DNA of 64,000 nucleotides from Aeoliella sp052161615 (GCF_052161615.1 NZ_CP197417.1:1550001-1614000); one strand, 5' to 3'; positions 17,045 through 24,964 are shown, counted from the stretch's first letter. Numbers and translations are program-made. The notes: a model not told the origin generated them from the sequence alone.

Positions 17045-18386
17045 CCACGCCCGGTTCGAGGCCGTGGTGGGCGATGGGCCGATCACCAGCCTGGAAGACA
17101 GCACCACCATTGTCATCCAGCGTTCGAGTTACGAGCCTTCGACTTGGCTCCCCGCCGCACTGCTCGCGACGCTCGCGCTACTCGCAACAGCGCTGCAAGC
17201 TTTTGGCGAAGAACCATCGCAGCTTCAGTGGCGACCTGCTCGCAAGTCGGCGGCTCCTCAAGCTGCTCAAAACATCACACGTCCTAACGTGGCTCCCTCG
17301 GCCCATCGTCATGCTGTGCATCACGGTGCGACCGATCGCAGTGCTCAGCAGCACGCTGTGGTGCGAGTTGCCTACGACGATTACGGATCGGCGGGCATGG
17401 CGGAAGGGCAGGCTTCGCTGAAGAGCGTGCTCGTTCATCCTCGCGATCCGCAGTTCGAGGGAACCGGCCCTTCTTACCGCACGGCTCAAGATCCGTTTGA
17501 AGAAGACGACGAAATCACTCGTGGCATCAACGAACCCTTCGGTGCCGGGGAGCAACCAACGGTTCCGGATCTGAGCGAAGAACTTCCTCAGCCCACCGAG
17601 CCTTCGTTGCCCGAAACGATGGTCGAGCCCGAGCTTCCTACCACTGAGCTTCCTAGCACCGACCTTCCGAGTGACGAGGAACTGTTCAACGATCGTACGC
17701 CCACCGCGCCCGATGTGACCAACCAAGTGCCTAGCACTCGGCCCACCACGCCACCAAGCACGACGCCCGAGTTCCGTCAGCCACCGCAGCCCGTGCGTCG
17801 AGATCCTCCTCGCACGACGCCCGCTCCAACGAACACCACGCCTCGCACTACGACTCCTTCGCCAACCGCCACCAGCCCTCGCGCTCGTGCCAAGTACGAA
17901 GAAGAGCGTGAGAAGGCGATGGAGACTTGCGACGCCGCACGCGACCACGTGATGGCCGACAAGATCACCTCGATTCAGCTCGGCATCAACAACTCGGGCG
18001 AAGAGGGGCTCGACTATCCCTTCGAATGCGTGCTCGACAATGGCGACATGTACGCCGGTCGCCACTGGGACGACGTGACTTACATGTGGAAGGCGGCAGC
18101 CAACTGCCACAAGCCACTGTACTTCGAGCAAGTGCAGCTGGAACGTTACGGCCACTCGTGGGGTCCCTGCGTCCAGCCGCTGGTTTCGGGTGCTCATTTC
18201 TTCACCCGTCTGCCAGTGCTCCCTTACTGCATGGGTATCACTCCGCCGAACGAGTGCATCTACCCCCTGGGCTACTACCGCCCGGGCAACTGTGCTCCTT
18301 ACATGATCCCGGCGGTTCCATTCACCTGGCGTGCCGCGGCCTTCCAGGCAGGTGCGACCGTCGGTACCGCAGCGTTCCTGCCGTAA
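16977..18386 (+). CDS. Planctomycete-type anchored/secreted Pro-rich protein with Cys-containing C-terminal domain
   Basis: This protein has 469 residues from ATG 16977, which lies inside guaB. A GTG near 17062 is an alternative that would shrink the overlap. A hydrophobic segment (WLPAALLATLALLATALQA, about residues 60-80) looks like a signal or anchor preceded by a long N-tail. Residues about 190-310 are Pro/Thr/Glu-rich (LPSTDLPSDEELF and TTPSTTPEF). The C-terminal 150 residues form a compact domain with about seven Cys (METCDAARDHV, FECVLDNGD, GPCVQP, ECIYPLGYYRPGNC). I do not recognise a named family. Codon use is like the neighbours, supporting a real gene. Confidence 0.7.
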   Translation: MTSPSPKKRPTTAPNTTQARQTSHARFEAVVGDGPITSLEDSTTIVIQRSSYEPSTWLPAALLATLALLATALQAFGEEPSQLQWRPARKSAAPQAAQNITRPNVAPSAHRHAVHHGATDRSAQQHAVVRVAYDDYGSAGMAEGQASLKSVLVHPRDPQFEGTGPSYRTAQDPFEEDDEITRGINEPFGAGEQPTVPDLSEELPQPTEPSLPETMVEPELPTTELPSTDLPSDEELFNDRTPTAPDVTNQVPSTRPTTPPSTTPEFRQPPQPVRRDPPRTTPAPTNTTPRTTTPSPTATSPRARAKYEEEREKAMETCDAARDHVMADKITSIQLGINNSGEEGLDYPFECVLDNGDMYAGRHWDDVTYMWKAAANCHKPLYFEQVQLERYGHSWGPCVQPLVSGAHFFTRLPVLPYCMGITPPNECIYPLGYYRPGNCAPYMIPAVPFTWRAAAFQAGATVGTAAFLP

Positions 18387-18437
18387 CGAGCGGGAAACGG
18401 TCGAACCTGTTCGACTACCTATCCTAAGCCATCCAAA

Positions 18438-18474
18438 CGAGCTACGCTTTGTCGATCCGACGAGGCGTAGCTCG
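18438..18474. terminator. Hairpin after the Pro-rich secreted protein gene (putative terminator)
   Basis: CGAGCTACGC (18438-18447) pairs perfectly with GCGTAGCTCG (18465-18474) around a 17-nt loop. A T-rich stretch (TTTCTTTTG) follows only about 15 nt later, so termination is plausible but not canonical. It lies 52 bp after the preceding stop. Confidence 0.45.
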
Positions 18475-18517
18475 TCGGCGTTTGGGACCTTTCTTTTGAC
18501 GCTTCAACCCGTTCGCC

Positions 18518-18775
18518 ATGCCACTCGACGACACGACGCACGACGAAATCACCCAAGCCCTATTTGCAGGCCGAAAGATCGACGCGATCAAGATCTACCG
18601 CGACGCGACGGGCGAAGGTCTGATGGAGTCAAAGGAGTTCATCGAGGCCCTGATCGTCCGGCTGCGCGAAGAGTACCCCGATCGCATCCCGGCTCACACC
18701 TCGGGCTGCGGCACCGCGGCGCTGCTATTGGTGGGGACGACCATTGGCGCGGTGGTGTATCGCTGCTTAGGTTAG
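18518..18775 (+). CDS. Small L7/L12 C-terminal-domain-like protein with C-terminal membrane segment
   Basis: This 85-residue protein contains KIDAIKIYRDATGEGLMESK, matching the ribosomal L7/L12 C-terminal fold (I-x-I-Y-R-x-x-T-G-x-G-L-x-E-[AS]-K). It is missing the N-terminal ribosome-binding half. The last 20 residues (AALLLVGTTIGAVVYRCLG) form a membrane helix. Such small L7/L12-like proteins are common hypotheticals; their role is unknown. It is followed by the DUF971 gene after 89 bp. Confidence 0.72.
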   Translation: MPLDDTTHDEITQALFAGRKIDAIKIYRDATGEGLMESKEFIEALIVRLREEYPDRIPAHTSGCGTAALLLVGTTIGAVVYRCLG

Positions 18776-18864
18776 GAGTGAGAAGTGCGACTTGCTTTTC
18801 TCGTTCCCTCCCCGGCACTCCCTGGCCTGACGGCTAGGGCTCGAATAACTCGACTGAAGGTTTG

Positions 18865-19185
18865 ATGGCTGCGTTTCCGACCAAACTCGAAAGACCCTCG
18901 GACGACGTGCTTCGCATCGCGTGGTCAGATGGTTCGACGCGCGAGTACAAGGTTCGCGAGCTCCGCAACGCATGTCCTTGTGCCACGTGCCGCGAGAAGC
19001 GAAGCGCCCCGCCGCCACCAGCGCACGTGCTCCCCGTCATTCCGCCAGGAGCAGGGGGCCCCATCACGATCACCGGCATGCGCCCCACGGGCAACTACGC
19101 CTACAACATCCAGTTCAGCGACGGCCACAACAGCGGGCTGTACACGCTGGAGTTGCTTCTGGAGTTGGGCGAGGTGGTCTCGTAG
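18865..19185 (+). CDS. DUF971 domain protein
   Basis: This 106-residue protein reads LRIAWSDGSTREYKVRELRNACPCATCREK and ends with GMRPTGNYAYNIQFSDGH and GLYTLELL. These are the hallmarks of DUF971, the small iron- or zinc-binding domain also found at the N-terminus of gamma-butyrobetaine hydroxylases. ATG 18865 follows GAAGG; a TTG at 18862 is too close to that site. The stop codon TAG (19183-19185) lies inside the left arm of the repeat element at 19182-19246, so the repeat supplies the gene's end. Confidence 0.87.
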   Translation: MAAFPTKLERPSDDVLRIAWSDGSTREYKVRELRNACPCATCREKRSAPPPPAHVLPVIPPGAGGPITITGMRPTGNYAYNIQFSDGHNSGLYTLELLLELGEVVS

Positions 19186-19246
19186 CCGGATTCGCCAGAA
19201 TTCGGAGCCCACTCGCAGCACCCCGAATTCTGGCGAATCCGGCTAC
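19182..19246. repeat. Short inverted-repeat element, CCGGATTCGCCAGAATTCGG family
   Basis: The left arm at 19182-19205 (GTAG + CCGGATTCGCCAGAATTCGG) and the right arm at 19223-19246 are perfect inverted copies separated by 17 bp. The same 24-bp arms bracket a 284-bp element at 41487-41770. It overlaps the DUF971 stop codon. It may also act as a transcription terminator, being a very stable hairpin. Confidence 0.85.
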
Positions 19247-19258
19247 AAAGCGAGGAAC

Positions 19259-19424
19259 GAGTAAAGTCGCCATTCGTCACAATTTCATTGACTGCGACAT
19301 TACTCGTTTTCGGCCCAGTGGGAGTCTCGCCCCAAGTGCTTGTCGGGGCACTGGTTACGACCACACTGATCCTAACGTCCGCGAGAGTAAAGTCGCAGCG
19401 CGAACCGCAACTGCGACATTACTC
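19259..19424 (-). repeat. Double-hairpin dispersed element, copy 1
   Basis: About 166 bp with two imperfect palindromes built from GAGTAAAGTCGC and GCGACATTACTC half-sites, separated by a linker. Its reverse complement aligns end to end with 61853-62015. Both copies share GGGCCGAAAA, GTCGCAGTCAATGAAAT and ACAAGCACTT/CCAAGCACTT in the same order and spacing. No coding potential is seen. Confidence 0.75.
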
Positions 19425-19647
19425 ACTTTGAGACGCTCAACCGGCGCGCACCCCGCACCACCGATGCTTGTCGTTGTAAGTACATTTCAAATTGTCAAAG
19501 AGCAAAGACCACTTCAAAAGTGGACAGTGTTCATGAGAGCACATGTGAAGTGCGCTTTCTAGTCAGATTTTTGAAGAAAGTGGAAATAGTTGGGCCAATA
19601 GGAGTCGTGCAAGAATCGCGACTACCGGACGTAGAGGGATGTCAAAA

Positions 19648-19678
19648 CCCATTAGCCGATGGGCGCTAGCCCCGGTTG
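19648..19678 (+). repeat. REP sequence 1 (forward)
   Basis: CCCATTAGCC, then GGGCGCTAGC and CCCGGTTG. It faces an inverted copy at 19768-19797, forming the REP pair upstream of the RAYT transposase. Confidence 0.8.
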
Positions 19679-19767
19679 ATTCGAGAACGTGTGGAAGTCT
19701 CAATTCTGCTCGACTATTCTGGATGTGTGGCAAGAGGTCTAATAGTTGCCTAGTCCTGCGTTTCGCA

Positions 19768-19797
19768 AACCGCGGCTAGCGCCGGCCGGCTAATGGG
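19768..19797 (-). repeat. REP sequence 2 (inverted)
   Basis: AACCGCGGCTAGCGCC...GGCTAATGGG, the inverted partner of REP 1. The repeat unit continues into GGGGAAGGCGACG (also seen after REP 4), so the in-frame ATG at 19793 lies in repeat DNA rather than being the transposase start. Confidence 0.8.
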
Positions 19798-19807
19798 GAA
19801 GGCGACG

Positions 19808-20290
19808 ATGATATACAACGACCCGATCGCCTACTTTATAACTTGGACGGTCTACGGAACCTTTCTCCAAGGAGATTCGCGCTGGTGGCGGCAACGAACA
19901 CGGGGCGAGCGCGCGCCGCAGCCCTTGCTTGAGAAATGGCACCGCGAGCGTTTGAATCATGACATCGTATTGCTCGACGTAGAGCAGAGACAGATCGTAG
20001 AATTGGCCATTTCACGCCACGCCCTTCATCGCGGTTGGCACTTGTGGGTGGCCAACGCGCGCAGTAATCACGTGCATGTTGTTATTACGGCAACGAATTA
20101 CGCGGGTAGCACCGTGCGCGAGCAGTTGAAGGCGAACTCGACTCGCGAGTTGCGGCATAGCTTCCACCTGTTTCTAGGTCGACCAGTGTGGTCCGTAGGC
20201 GGTGACTGGCAGTGCATCAATTCGGAGGATGAACTGCACCAAGTTGTCACCTACGCTGGCGAATCGCAGGATCGAATGGATCGCAAGTGA
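19808..20290 (+). CDS. REP-associated tyrosine transposase (RAYT, Y1 family)
   Basis: This 160-residue protein reads MIYNDPIAYFITWTVYGTFLQGD at the start. It has the HUH motif as NHVHVVI (about 87-93) and a putative catalytic Tyr in VVTYAGESQDRMD near the C-terminus (about 150). It is a single-strand nuclease of the IS200/IS605-like Y1 family, normally domesticated for mobilising REP sequences. Three REP pairs flank it, one upstream and two downstream. ATG 19808 is preferred over ATG 19793, because the first five codons of the longer form are REP sequence. It appears full length and intact. Confidence 0.9.
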   Translation: MIYNDPIAYFITWTVYGTFLQGDSRWWRQRTRGERAPQPLLEKWHRERLNHDIVLLDVEQRQIVELAISRHALHRGWHLWVANARSNHVHVVITATNYAGSTVREQLKANSTRELRHSFHLFLGRPVWSVGGDWQCINSEDELHQVVTYAGESQDRMDRK

Positions 20291-20294
20291 CCCA

Positions 20295-20322
20295 ATTAGC
20301 CGGTGGGCGCTAGCCCCGGTTG
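20295..20322 (+). repeat. REP sequence 3 (forward)
   Basis: ATTAGCCGGTGGGCGCTAGC followed by CCCGGTTG, starting just after the RAYT stop codon. It pairs with the inverted copy at 20417-20446. Confidence 0.8.
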
Positions 20323-20416
20323 CTTAGAGATCGTGTGAGGACACTGGCGATGCGCCAATGATAATGCGTGTAAACAACCCACTACAAAGTAAAAGTTGCA
20401 AACACTGCGTGGTTCA

Positions 20417-20446
20417 AACCGCGGCTAGCGCCGTGCGGCTAATGGG
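20417..20446 (-). repeat. REP sequence 4 (inverted)
   Basis: AACCGCGGCTAGCGCC then GTGCGGCTAATGGG, the inverted partner of REP 3. It is followed by GGAAAGGCGACG, as after REP 2. Confidence 0.8.
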
Positions 20447-20474
20447 GAAAGGCGACGCGTCTTTGGTAGCGGCA

Positions 20475-20502
20475 ATTAGCCGGTGGGCGCTAGCTTCGGT
20501 TG
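20475..20502 (+). repeat. REP sequence 5 (forward)
   Basis: ATTAGCCGGTGGGCGCTAGC followed by TTCGGTTG. It pairs with the copy at 20593-20619. Confidence 0.78.
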
Positions 20503-20592
20503 AATATCTAACGTGTGGAATCATGCGCAGTCCCCAATTGCGATCCATTTCCACACTCGAATAGGAGAAGATGGGCAGCACCGCGTGACAAG

Positions 20593-20619
20593 AACCGCGG
20601 CTAGCGCCGTGCGGCAAAT
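20593..20619 (-). repeat. REP sequence 6 (inverted)
   Basis: AACCGCGGCTAGCGCC then GTGCGGCAAATG, a slightly diverged partner of REP 5. It ends 13 bp before the stop of the SDR gene on the minus strand. Confidence 0.75.
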
Positions 20620-20631
20620 GAATGAGTTCAT

Positions 20632-21456
20632 TTAGCCACTCATCTTCCTCAGCAACCAATCTCCCAGGCTCGGCGAAACTTGATTCAGCACGAACAAGAG
20701 TCTCGCTTTGCTCGGCACAATGAGTTCTGCTTTGCGCCCTTCGCACGCTTTCAAGATTTTCTCGCAGAGCACCTCAGGGTCGATCGCCGAGACCTTGGCT
20801 CCGCCGCCCGGTTTGGTCGCGGCGTTGGGAAGGCCTTGATCGGCGGCGGCGTAGCGGTCGCTTGGCGCTTGGTCTTTGCGGGCGATGGGGCCGGGGCATA
20901 CGAGCAGGGTGTGCAGGCCGGTGGGGCCGCGCTCTAGGCGGAGCTGCTGTGCCATCGCGGTGAGGGGGAATTTGCTCTCGGCGTACGCGCCGAGGTAACG
21001 CGGCGAGACGCGGCTGGCGAGCGAGCCGATGAAAACCAAGTGGCCACGACTAGCCGTGAGTGCGTCGGCTGCGGCGACGGCCAGATCGAATGCTGCGAGC
21101 GTGTTCACGCGCCACAGCGATTCAAAGTCGTCGCGCGATGTCGCCGTGAGTTCTCCCCGCATGGATCGACCAGCGGCGTGACAGGCGAAGTCGAGCTTGC
21201 CGAACGCTTCGATGGACTTCGCCACGAGTTCGCTTGCGAAACCAGGCTCGGTGATGTCGCCGGTGATGCCGACGAAGTTTTGTTTGTCACCGAACCCTAG
21301 GGACTGGAGTTCGTCGACGGTTTGCGCGACGCGCTGGGGGTCGCGGCCGTTGACCACCACGCGGGCACCTTGGCGCGCGAGTGTCGCGGCGAGGACTTTT
21401 CCGAGGCCCGCGGAGCCACCGGTCACCAAGCAGGCTTTGTGGCTCCAGTAAGGCAT
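20632..21456 (-). CDS. SDR-family short-chain dehydrogenase/reductase
   Basis: This 274-residue protein runs from ATG 21456 (MPYWSHKACLVTGG). The NAD(P)-binding motif is TGGSAGLGK (about 12-20), NGRDP follows strand 2, and the catalytic Ser and YxxxK are IGSLAS and YLGAYAESK (about 140-160). The C-terminal sequence (LNQVSPSLGDWLLRKM) resembles the membrane-associated 3-ketosphinganine-reductase-like SDR group, but the substrate is not determinable. The frame continues to 21654 without support. It ends beside the REP cluster. Confidence 0.87.
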   Translation of the reverse strand: MPYWSHKACLVTGGSAGLGKVLAATLARQGARVVVNGRDPQRVAQTVDELQSLGFGDKQNFVGITGDITEPGFASELVAKSIEAFGKLDFACHAAGRSMRGELTATSRDDFESLWRVNTLAAFDLAVAAADALTASRGHLVFIGSLASRVSPRYLGAYAESKFPLTAMAQQLRLERGPTGLHTLLVCPGPIARKDQAPSDRYAAADQGLPNAATKPGGGAKVSAIDPEVLCEKILKACEGRKAELIVPSKARLLFVLNQVSPSLGDWLLRKMSG

Positions 21457-21696
21457 GGCGTTGAGTGCGAGGCGAGGTTCGGAAGTCCGTGGTAGCCCCG
21501 CTATCTTAGTCGACGCGAATTGCCTTCGCCAACGGTGGTAACGATGGGAGCGGTTATGCTGGTTCGTTTTTTGAGCTATGTTTGGAGGCCCGCGAGCTCG
21601 CCGGGCGAAACCCCGCATTCCCACACGCCGCATGTGGCGTAAGAATAGGGCCACGGGTGCCGGGCGGAATCCTTTCCTATTTGTTAGAAGTTCTCG

Positions 21697-23172
21697 ATGC
21701 CAACGCTAGATATCCGCCAACGTTCGTACACGAAAATTGTCGCCACGGTCGGTCCCGCCTCGCAAAGTCCCGAGCGGATTGCCGAGCTATTGCAGGCCGG
21801 TGTGAACGTGTTCCGCCTGAACATGGCCCACGGCACGCCCGAAGACCAGCAGCCGAAGGTCGACATCATTCGCCGCGTGAGCGAAGAACTGAACCTTCCG
21901 GTGGCGATTCTCGCGGACCTCGCGGGCCCGAAAATTCGTCTGGGGGAAGTCGAGAACGGTTGCATCTACTGCGAGCGCGACGCCGAGTATTCGTTCGTCG
22001 ATGGCGATACGGGGAATGGCCCGCACGAACTCACCAGCACCTACGAGCCACTGACCAGCGAACTATCGAAGGGCGATAGCGTGATGCTGGCCGATGGCAC
22101 GGTGATCATGCAAGTGATCGCCAAAGAGCCGGGCCGGGTGCGGTTGAAGGTGACGCAGGCGGGCGATCTGCGCTCGCGGCAAGGCATCAATCTTCCTGGC
22201 GTGAAGCTCAGCGTGCCGGCGATTAGCGTCAGCGATCACATGCACGCCATTTGGGCCGCCAAGGCCAAGGTCGACTTCGTAAGCCTGAGCTTTGTTCGTG
22301 CGCCCGACGAAGTGAAGGCACTGAAAGACATTCTTCGCTCGGCTGGTTCCAATGCGGGCGTGGTGGCCAAGATCGAGAAGCGCGAGGCACTCGATCGGCT
22401 TGAAGAAATCGTGGCTGCGAGCGACGCGGTGATGGTGGCGCGTGGCGACCTGGGCGTCGAGATCGACGTGGCGGAAATGCCAATCCAGCAGAAGCGAATC
22501 ATTCGAGTGTGCCATCGCTACGAGAAGCCGGTGATCATCGCGACGCAGATGCTCGAAAGCATGCACGAGTCGTCGCGTCCCACGCGCGCCGAAGTGACGG
22601 ACGTGGCGAACGCGGTGCTCGACGGAGCCGACGCCTGCATGTTGTCGGGCGAGACGGCGATTGGGAAGTTCCCCGTCAAAGCAGTGGAGATGATGAACAG
22701 CATCGCCCGTGTCACCGAGAGCGCCATTCCTACGCTGATGTGGCGCGACTCGGAACGAACCGAGTACGCTACGCGCCACGATGTCACGCGTGCGGTGGTC
22801 AGCGGTGCGGGACTAATGGCCAAGCAGCTCAAAGCCAAGACGCTGGTCGTGGCGAGTCACTCCGGTGGCACCGCGCTCGCGCTATCGCAGCAGCGTAACT
22901 TGGTTCCCACGATGGGTGTGAGCACGAAAGAATCGACGCTGCGGAAGATGTGCCTTTACTGGGGCGTCACCCCCGTCCGCGGTGCCCCCGCGTGCGACAT
23001 GCAAGGTCTCATCCGCCACGCCGACGAGTGGGCCCGCCACACTTGCGGCGCGAAGAAGGGGGACCGCATCGTGATCGTTGGCGGTTCGCACCTCACCGCG
23101 GGACCCGACGGCGAGCAAATGGCGAGCGGCGTGCACGACGTCGTGGTGGTGCACGAAGTCGAAGGGGAGTGA
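21697..23172 (+). CDS. pyk: Pyruvate kinase
   Basis: This 491-residue protein transfers phosphate from PEP to ADP at the end of glycolysis. Motifs in order are KIVATVGPASQS (about 11-22), VFRLNMAHG (about 37), AKIEKREAL (about 225), MVARGDLGVEI (about 247), KPVIIATQMLESM and RAEVTDVANAVLDGAD (about 280-310). The C-terminal allosteric domain is complete. NMAHG replaces the more usual NFSHG. The length is typical. It is monocistronic, convergent with the small gene at 23203. Confidence 0.97.
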   Translation: MPTLDIRQRSYTKIVATVGPASQSPERIAELLQAGVNVFRLNMAHGTPEDQQPKVDIIRRVSEELNLPVAILADLAGPKIRLGEVENGCIYCERDAEYSFVDGDTGNGPHELTSTYEPLTSELSKGDSVMLADGTVIMQVIAKEPGRVRLKVTQAGDLRSRQGINLPGVKLSVPAISVSDHMHAIWAAKAKVDFVSLSFVRAPDEVKALKDILRSAGSNAGVVAKIEKREALDRLEEIVAASDAVMVARGDLGVEIDVAEMPIQQKRIIRVCHRYEKPVIIATQMLESMHESSRPTRAEVTDVANAVLDGADACMLSGETAIGKFPVKAVEMMNSIARVTESAIPTLMWRDSERTEYATRHDVTRAVVSGAGLMAKQLKAKTLVVASHSGGTALALSQQRNLVPTMGVSTKESTLRKMCLYWGVTPVRGAPACDMQGLIRHADEWARHTCGAKKGDRIVIVGGSHLTAGPDGEQMASGVHDVVVVHEVEGE

Positions 23173-23202
23173 GGCACCGCGAAGACCCAAGCGGAAGTTA
23201 GC

Positions 23203-23433
23203 TTACTCCTGAGCTTTGCTGTCCGCTTCGCGCGCCGCCTTCTCCGCCTGCATACGCGGCCATGGATCTTCTAGCGAGAGCTCGCCGTTGGGGAGCTCGT
23301 AGTAAATCCGGCCGTTGATGGAGTAGACGTTCGGGACGCCGGCGCGGCGGTTCTCTTCTTGAGCTTTGGCGTATGCCGTTCGCGCGATGCGGATTAACTC
23401 GTCTGCTCGGGCGTACGTTTCGGCACTTAACAT
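23203..23433 (-). CDS. Small acidic partner of the zeta-toxin-like kinase (candidate antitoxin)
   Basis: This 76-residue protein is helical at both ends (YARADELIRIARTAYAKAQEE and MQAEKAAREADSKAQE) with a short central beta segment (YSINGRIYYELPNGEL). It lies 7 bp downstream of the zeta-toxin-like gene on the same strand, so the two are almost certainly cotranscribed. No DNA-binding motif is visible. The antitoxin role is inferred only from size and linkage; toxin-first order is unusual for classical epsilon/zeta systems. Confidence 0.65.
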   Translation of the reverse strand: MLSAETYARADELIRIARTAYAKAQEENRRAGVPNVYSINGRIYYELPNGELSLEDPWPRMQAEKAAREADSKAQE

Positions 23434-23440
23434 TGGAAAT

Positions 23441-24025
23441 CTACGGCTTTAGTACAGGGACGCGGTCACGAAACAGACGCAGTAGATTCGAATCACGAAT
23501 ACTTGTTTCGGTATGGGATCCAATTGCCACGTCACCTGAAAGTCCAGGCCCATTATACATCAGCACCCAAGTATCGGCCAATTCTCGGTAGACGTTCCAA
23601 AAGTTGTGCATGCTGCGCCCGAAACGACGGCGAATGTCCAGCTCCGGGACGTGATGGCCGCCTCGTCGCACACGCAGAGCGACGCGCGCAACGCACGTAT
23701 CGGGCGAGTCGACGAACACGTAGTAGATCGAGACCTTGTAGCCTTTCAGCCGAGCTTGCTCGATTGTTCGCTTTAGCGTCACTCCTGAAAGCGTCGACTC
23801 GACAACGAACGTTTCGCCACGGTCCAGGTATTGATTGACCTTCACCACGAACTGGCGCCCGGCTTGGACTTGGACGCTTGCGGGGTCGTGCGGAGCCAAC
23901 TCCGCTGCAATTGCGTCTGCTCCGAGGTACGGCACGCCATACTCGGCAACGTACTGCATCGCGAACGTTGTCTTACCCGTCCCGTTGGCACCCCCGACGA
24001 TGATTAATTCGCGAGCGGCGGCCAT
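23441..24025 (-). CDS. Zeta-toxin-like P-loop kinase
   Basis: This 194-residue protein has Walker A GGANGTGKTT (about 12-21). It is followed by YLGADAIAAELAP and FVVESTLSG (about 80), which mirror zeta-toxin/AAA_33 kinases that phosphorylate UDP-amino sugars or other small molecules. YVFVDSPDTCVARVALRVRRGGHHVPE contains the lid Arg residues. It ends with LLRLFRDRVPVL. It is complete from ATG 24025. It pairs with the 76-residue gene immediately downstream. Whether it is a toxin or a housekeeping kinase is unresolved. Confidence 0.8.
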   Translation of the reverse strand: MAAARELIIVGGANGTGKTTFAMQYVAEYGVPYLGADAIAAELAPHDPASVQVQAGRQFVVKVNQYLDRGETFVVESTLSGVTLKRTIEQARLKGYKVSIYYVFVDSPDTCVARVALRVRRGGHHVPELDIRRRFGRSMHNFWNVYRELADTWVLMYNGPGLSGDVAIGSHTETSIRDSNLLRLFRDRVPVLKP

Positions 24026-24049
24026 CGTCAGGGAGTCCTCACAGCGGGG

Positions 24050-24964
24050 TTACTTGGCCGGAGCTTTGGCTTGCGAGGCCACCTTCTGCTTCGGTCCATC
24101 GAGCAGCTCTTCGTCCATCTTCATGACGTAGTGCATGCTGCTGGTGGGGCCGGCGAAGCCGAGGACGCGTTGGTCGACTTCCATGTTCTGGCTCAGGACG
24201 CGGCCCCTGGCGATGTCGAACTTGACGACGCCCTTCATCAAACGCTGCACAAGTTGGGCTTCGATCGCGGGATCGATGGGCGATAGGACTTGGTAGCTCA
24301 CCTGAATGGAGGCAACGCCTTCGGCCACTTTGGTGAGTTCGTAATGGCGGCGGGTCTGGATGTCACGCTTTGCGCCGTCGGCGGTTTGGACGGGGACCGT
24401 ACGGGGTTCGTTCCACGAATCGCCAATCGCGACAGGACCTTCAGGGAGTAGCAAGGTCACCGGGGCTTCGGTGTCGGCGGCGGGTTGCTGGTGCTTGACG
24501 TCACGATCGATCACCTCGCCACGCGGCGACATGCGAATGATGCTCAGCGGCACACCCACCGCAGCGGCGGCGTCTTCAAAGCCTGCGGGCGGGTCCTTGT
24601 CCTTCTCGCTGTCAAAGATCATCTCGGCCCGCTCGGGGAGCTGATTGGTCATGCGGACGCTGTCGACCATGTGCATGAACTCGATCTCGCCATCCGGCAT
24701 GACGTCCATCACCTTCCACACCTTCACCGACTCGCTGCGGGTGATGGCCTTTTGGGTGGTGCCTTCGATCGTGCTGCGAACGCTAGCACGGTGGTCGATC
24801 GAGTAACGCAGCGTGTCGCCAGGCTCGAACTTGTAGGCGAGCGTGTATTTCTGAGTGCTGGGCTTCTCAGTGGAAGGTTTCTCGGTCGTGGGGTTATCGG
24901 TCGTCGCAGCGCTTGCGACCCCGGCGAGGAGAATAACGGCGGCGAGGGAGTGTAGAAGCTTCAT
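24050..24964 (-). CDS. Secreted DUF6263-like protein
   Basis: This 304-residue protein runs from ATG 24964 (MKLLHSLAAVILLAGVASA, a classic signal peptide). A Thr/Glu/Pro/Ser spacer with repeated TEKPS follows. The beta-rich remainder (YKFEPGDTLRYSIDHR, WKVMDVMPDGEIEF, IGDSWNE, GVASIQVSYQV) has the layout of DUF6263-type periplasmic proteins. Function is unknown. It follows the nadK gene by 102 bp on the same strand. Confidence 0.72.
   Translation of the reverse strand: MKLLHSLAAVILLAGVASAATTDNPTTEKPSTEKPSTQKYTLAYKFEPGDTLRYSIDHRASVRSTIEGTTQKAITRSESVKVWKVMDVMPDGEIEFMHMVDSVRMTNQLPERAEMIFDSEKDKDPPAGFEDAAAAVGVPLSIIRMSPRGEVIDRDVKHQQPAADTEAPVTLLLPEGPVAIGDSWNEPRTVPVQTADGAKRDIQTRRHYELTKVAEGVASIQVSYQVLSPIDPAIEAQLVQRLMKGVVKFDIARGRVLSQNMEVDQRVLGFAGPTSSMHYVMKMDEELLDGPKQKVASQAKAPAK

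Larger units (their letters stand above)
19425..19807. other. Non-coding stretch before the RAYT gene
   Basis: This stretch of about 380 bp holds no supported gene. Apart from the REP pair at 19648-19678 and 19768-19797, it is AT-richer than its surroundings and shows no clear promoter. Confidence 0.5.

Noticed and set aside
19793..19807. Earlier ATG for the RAYT transposase
   Set aside because: These codons are part of the REP repeat unit, as the same bases follow REP 4 downstream.
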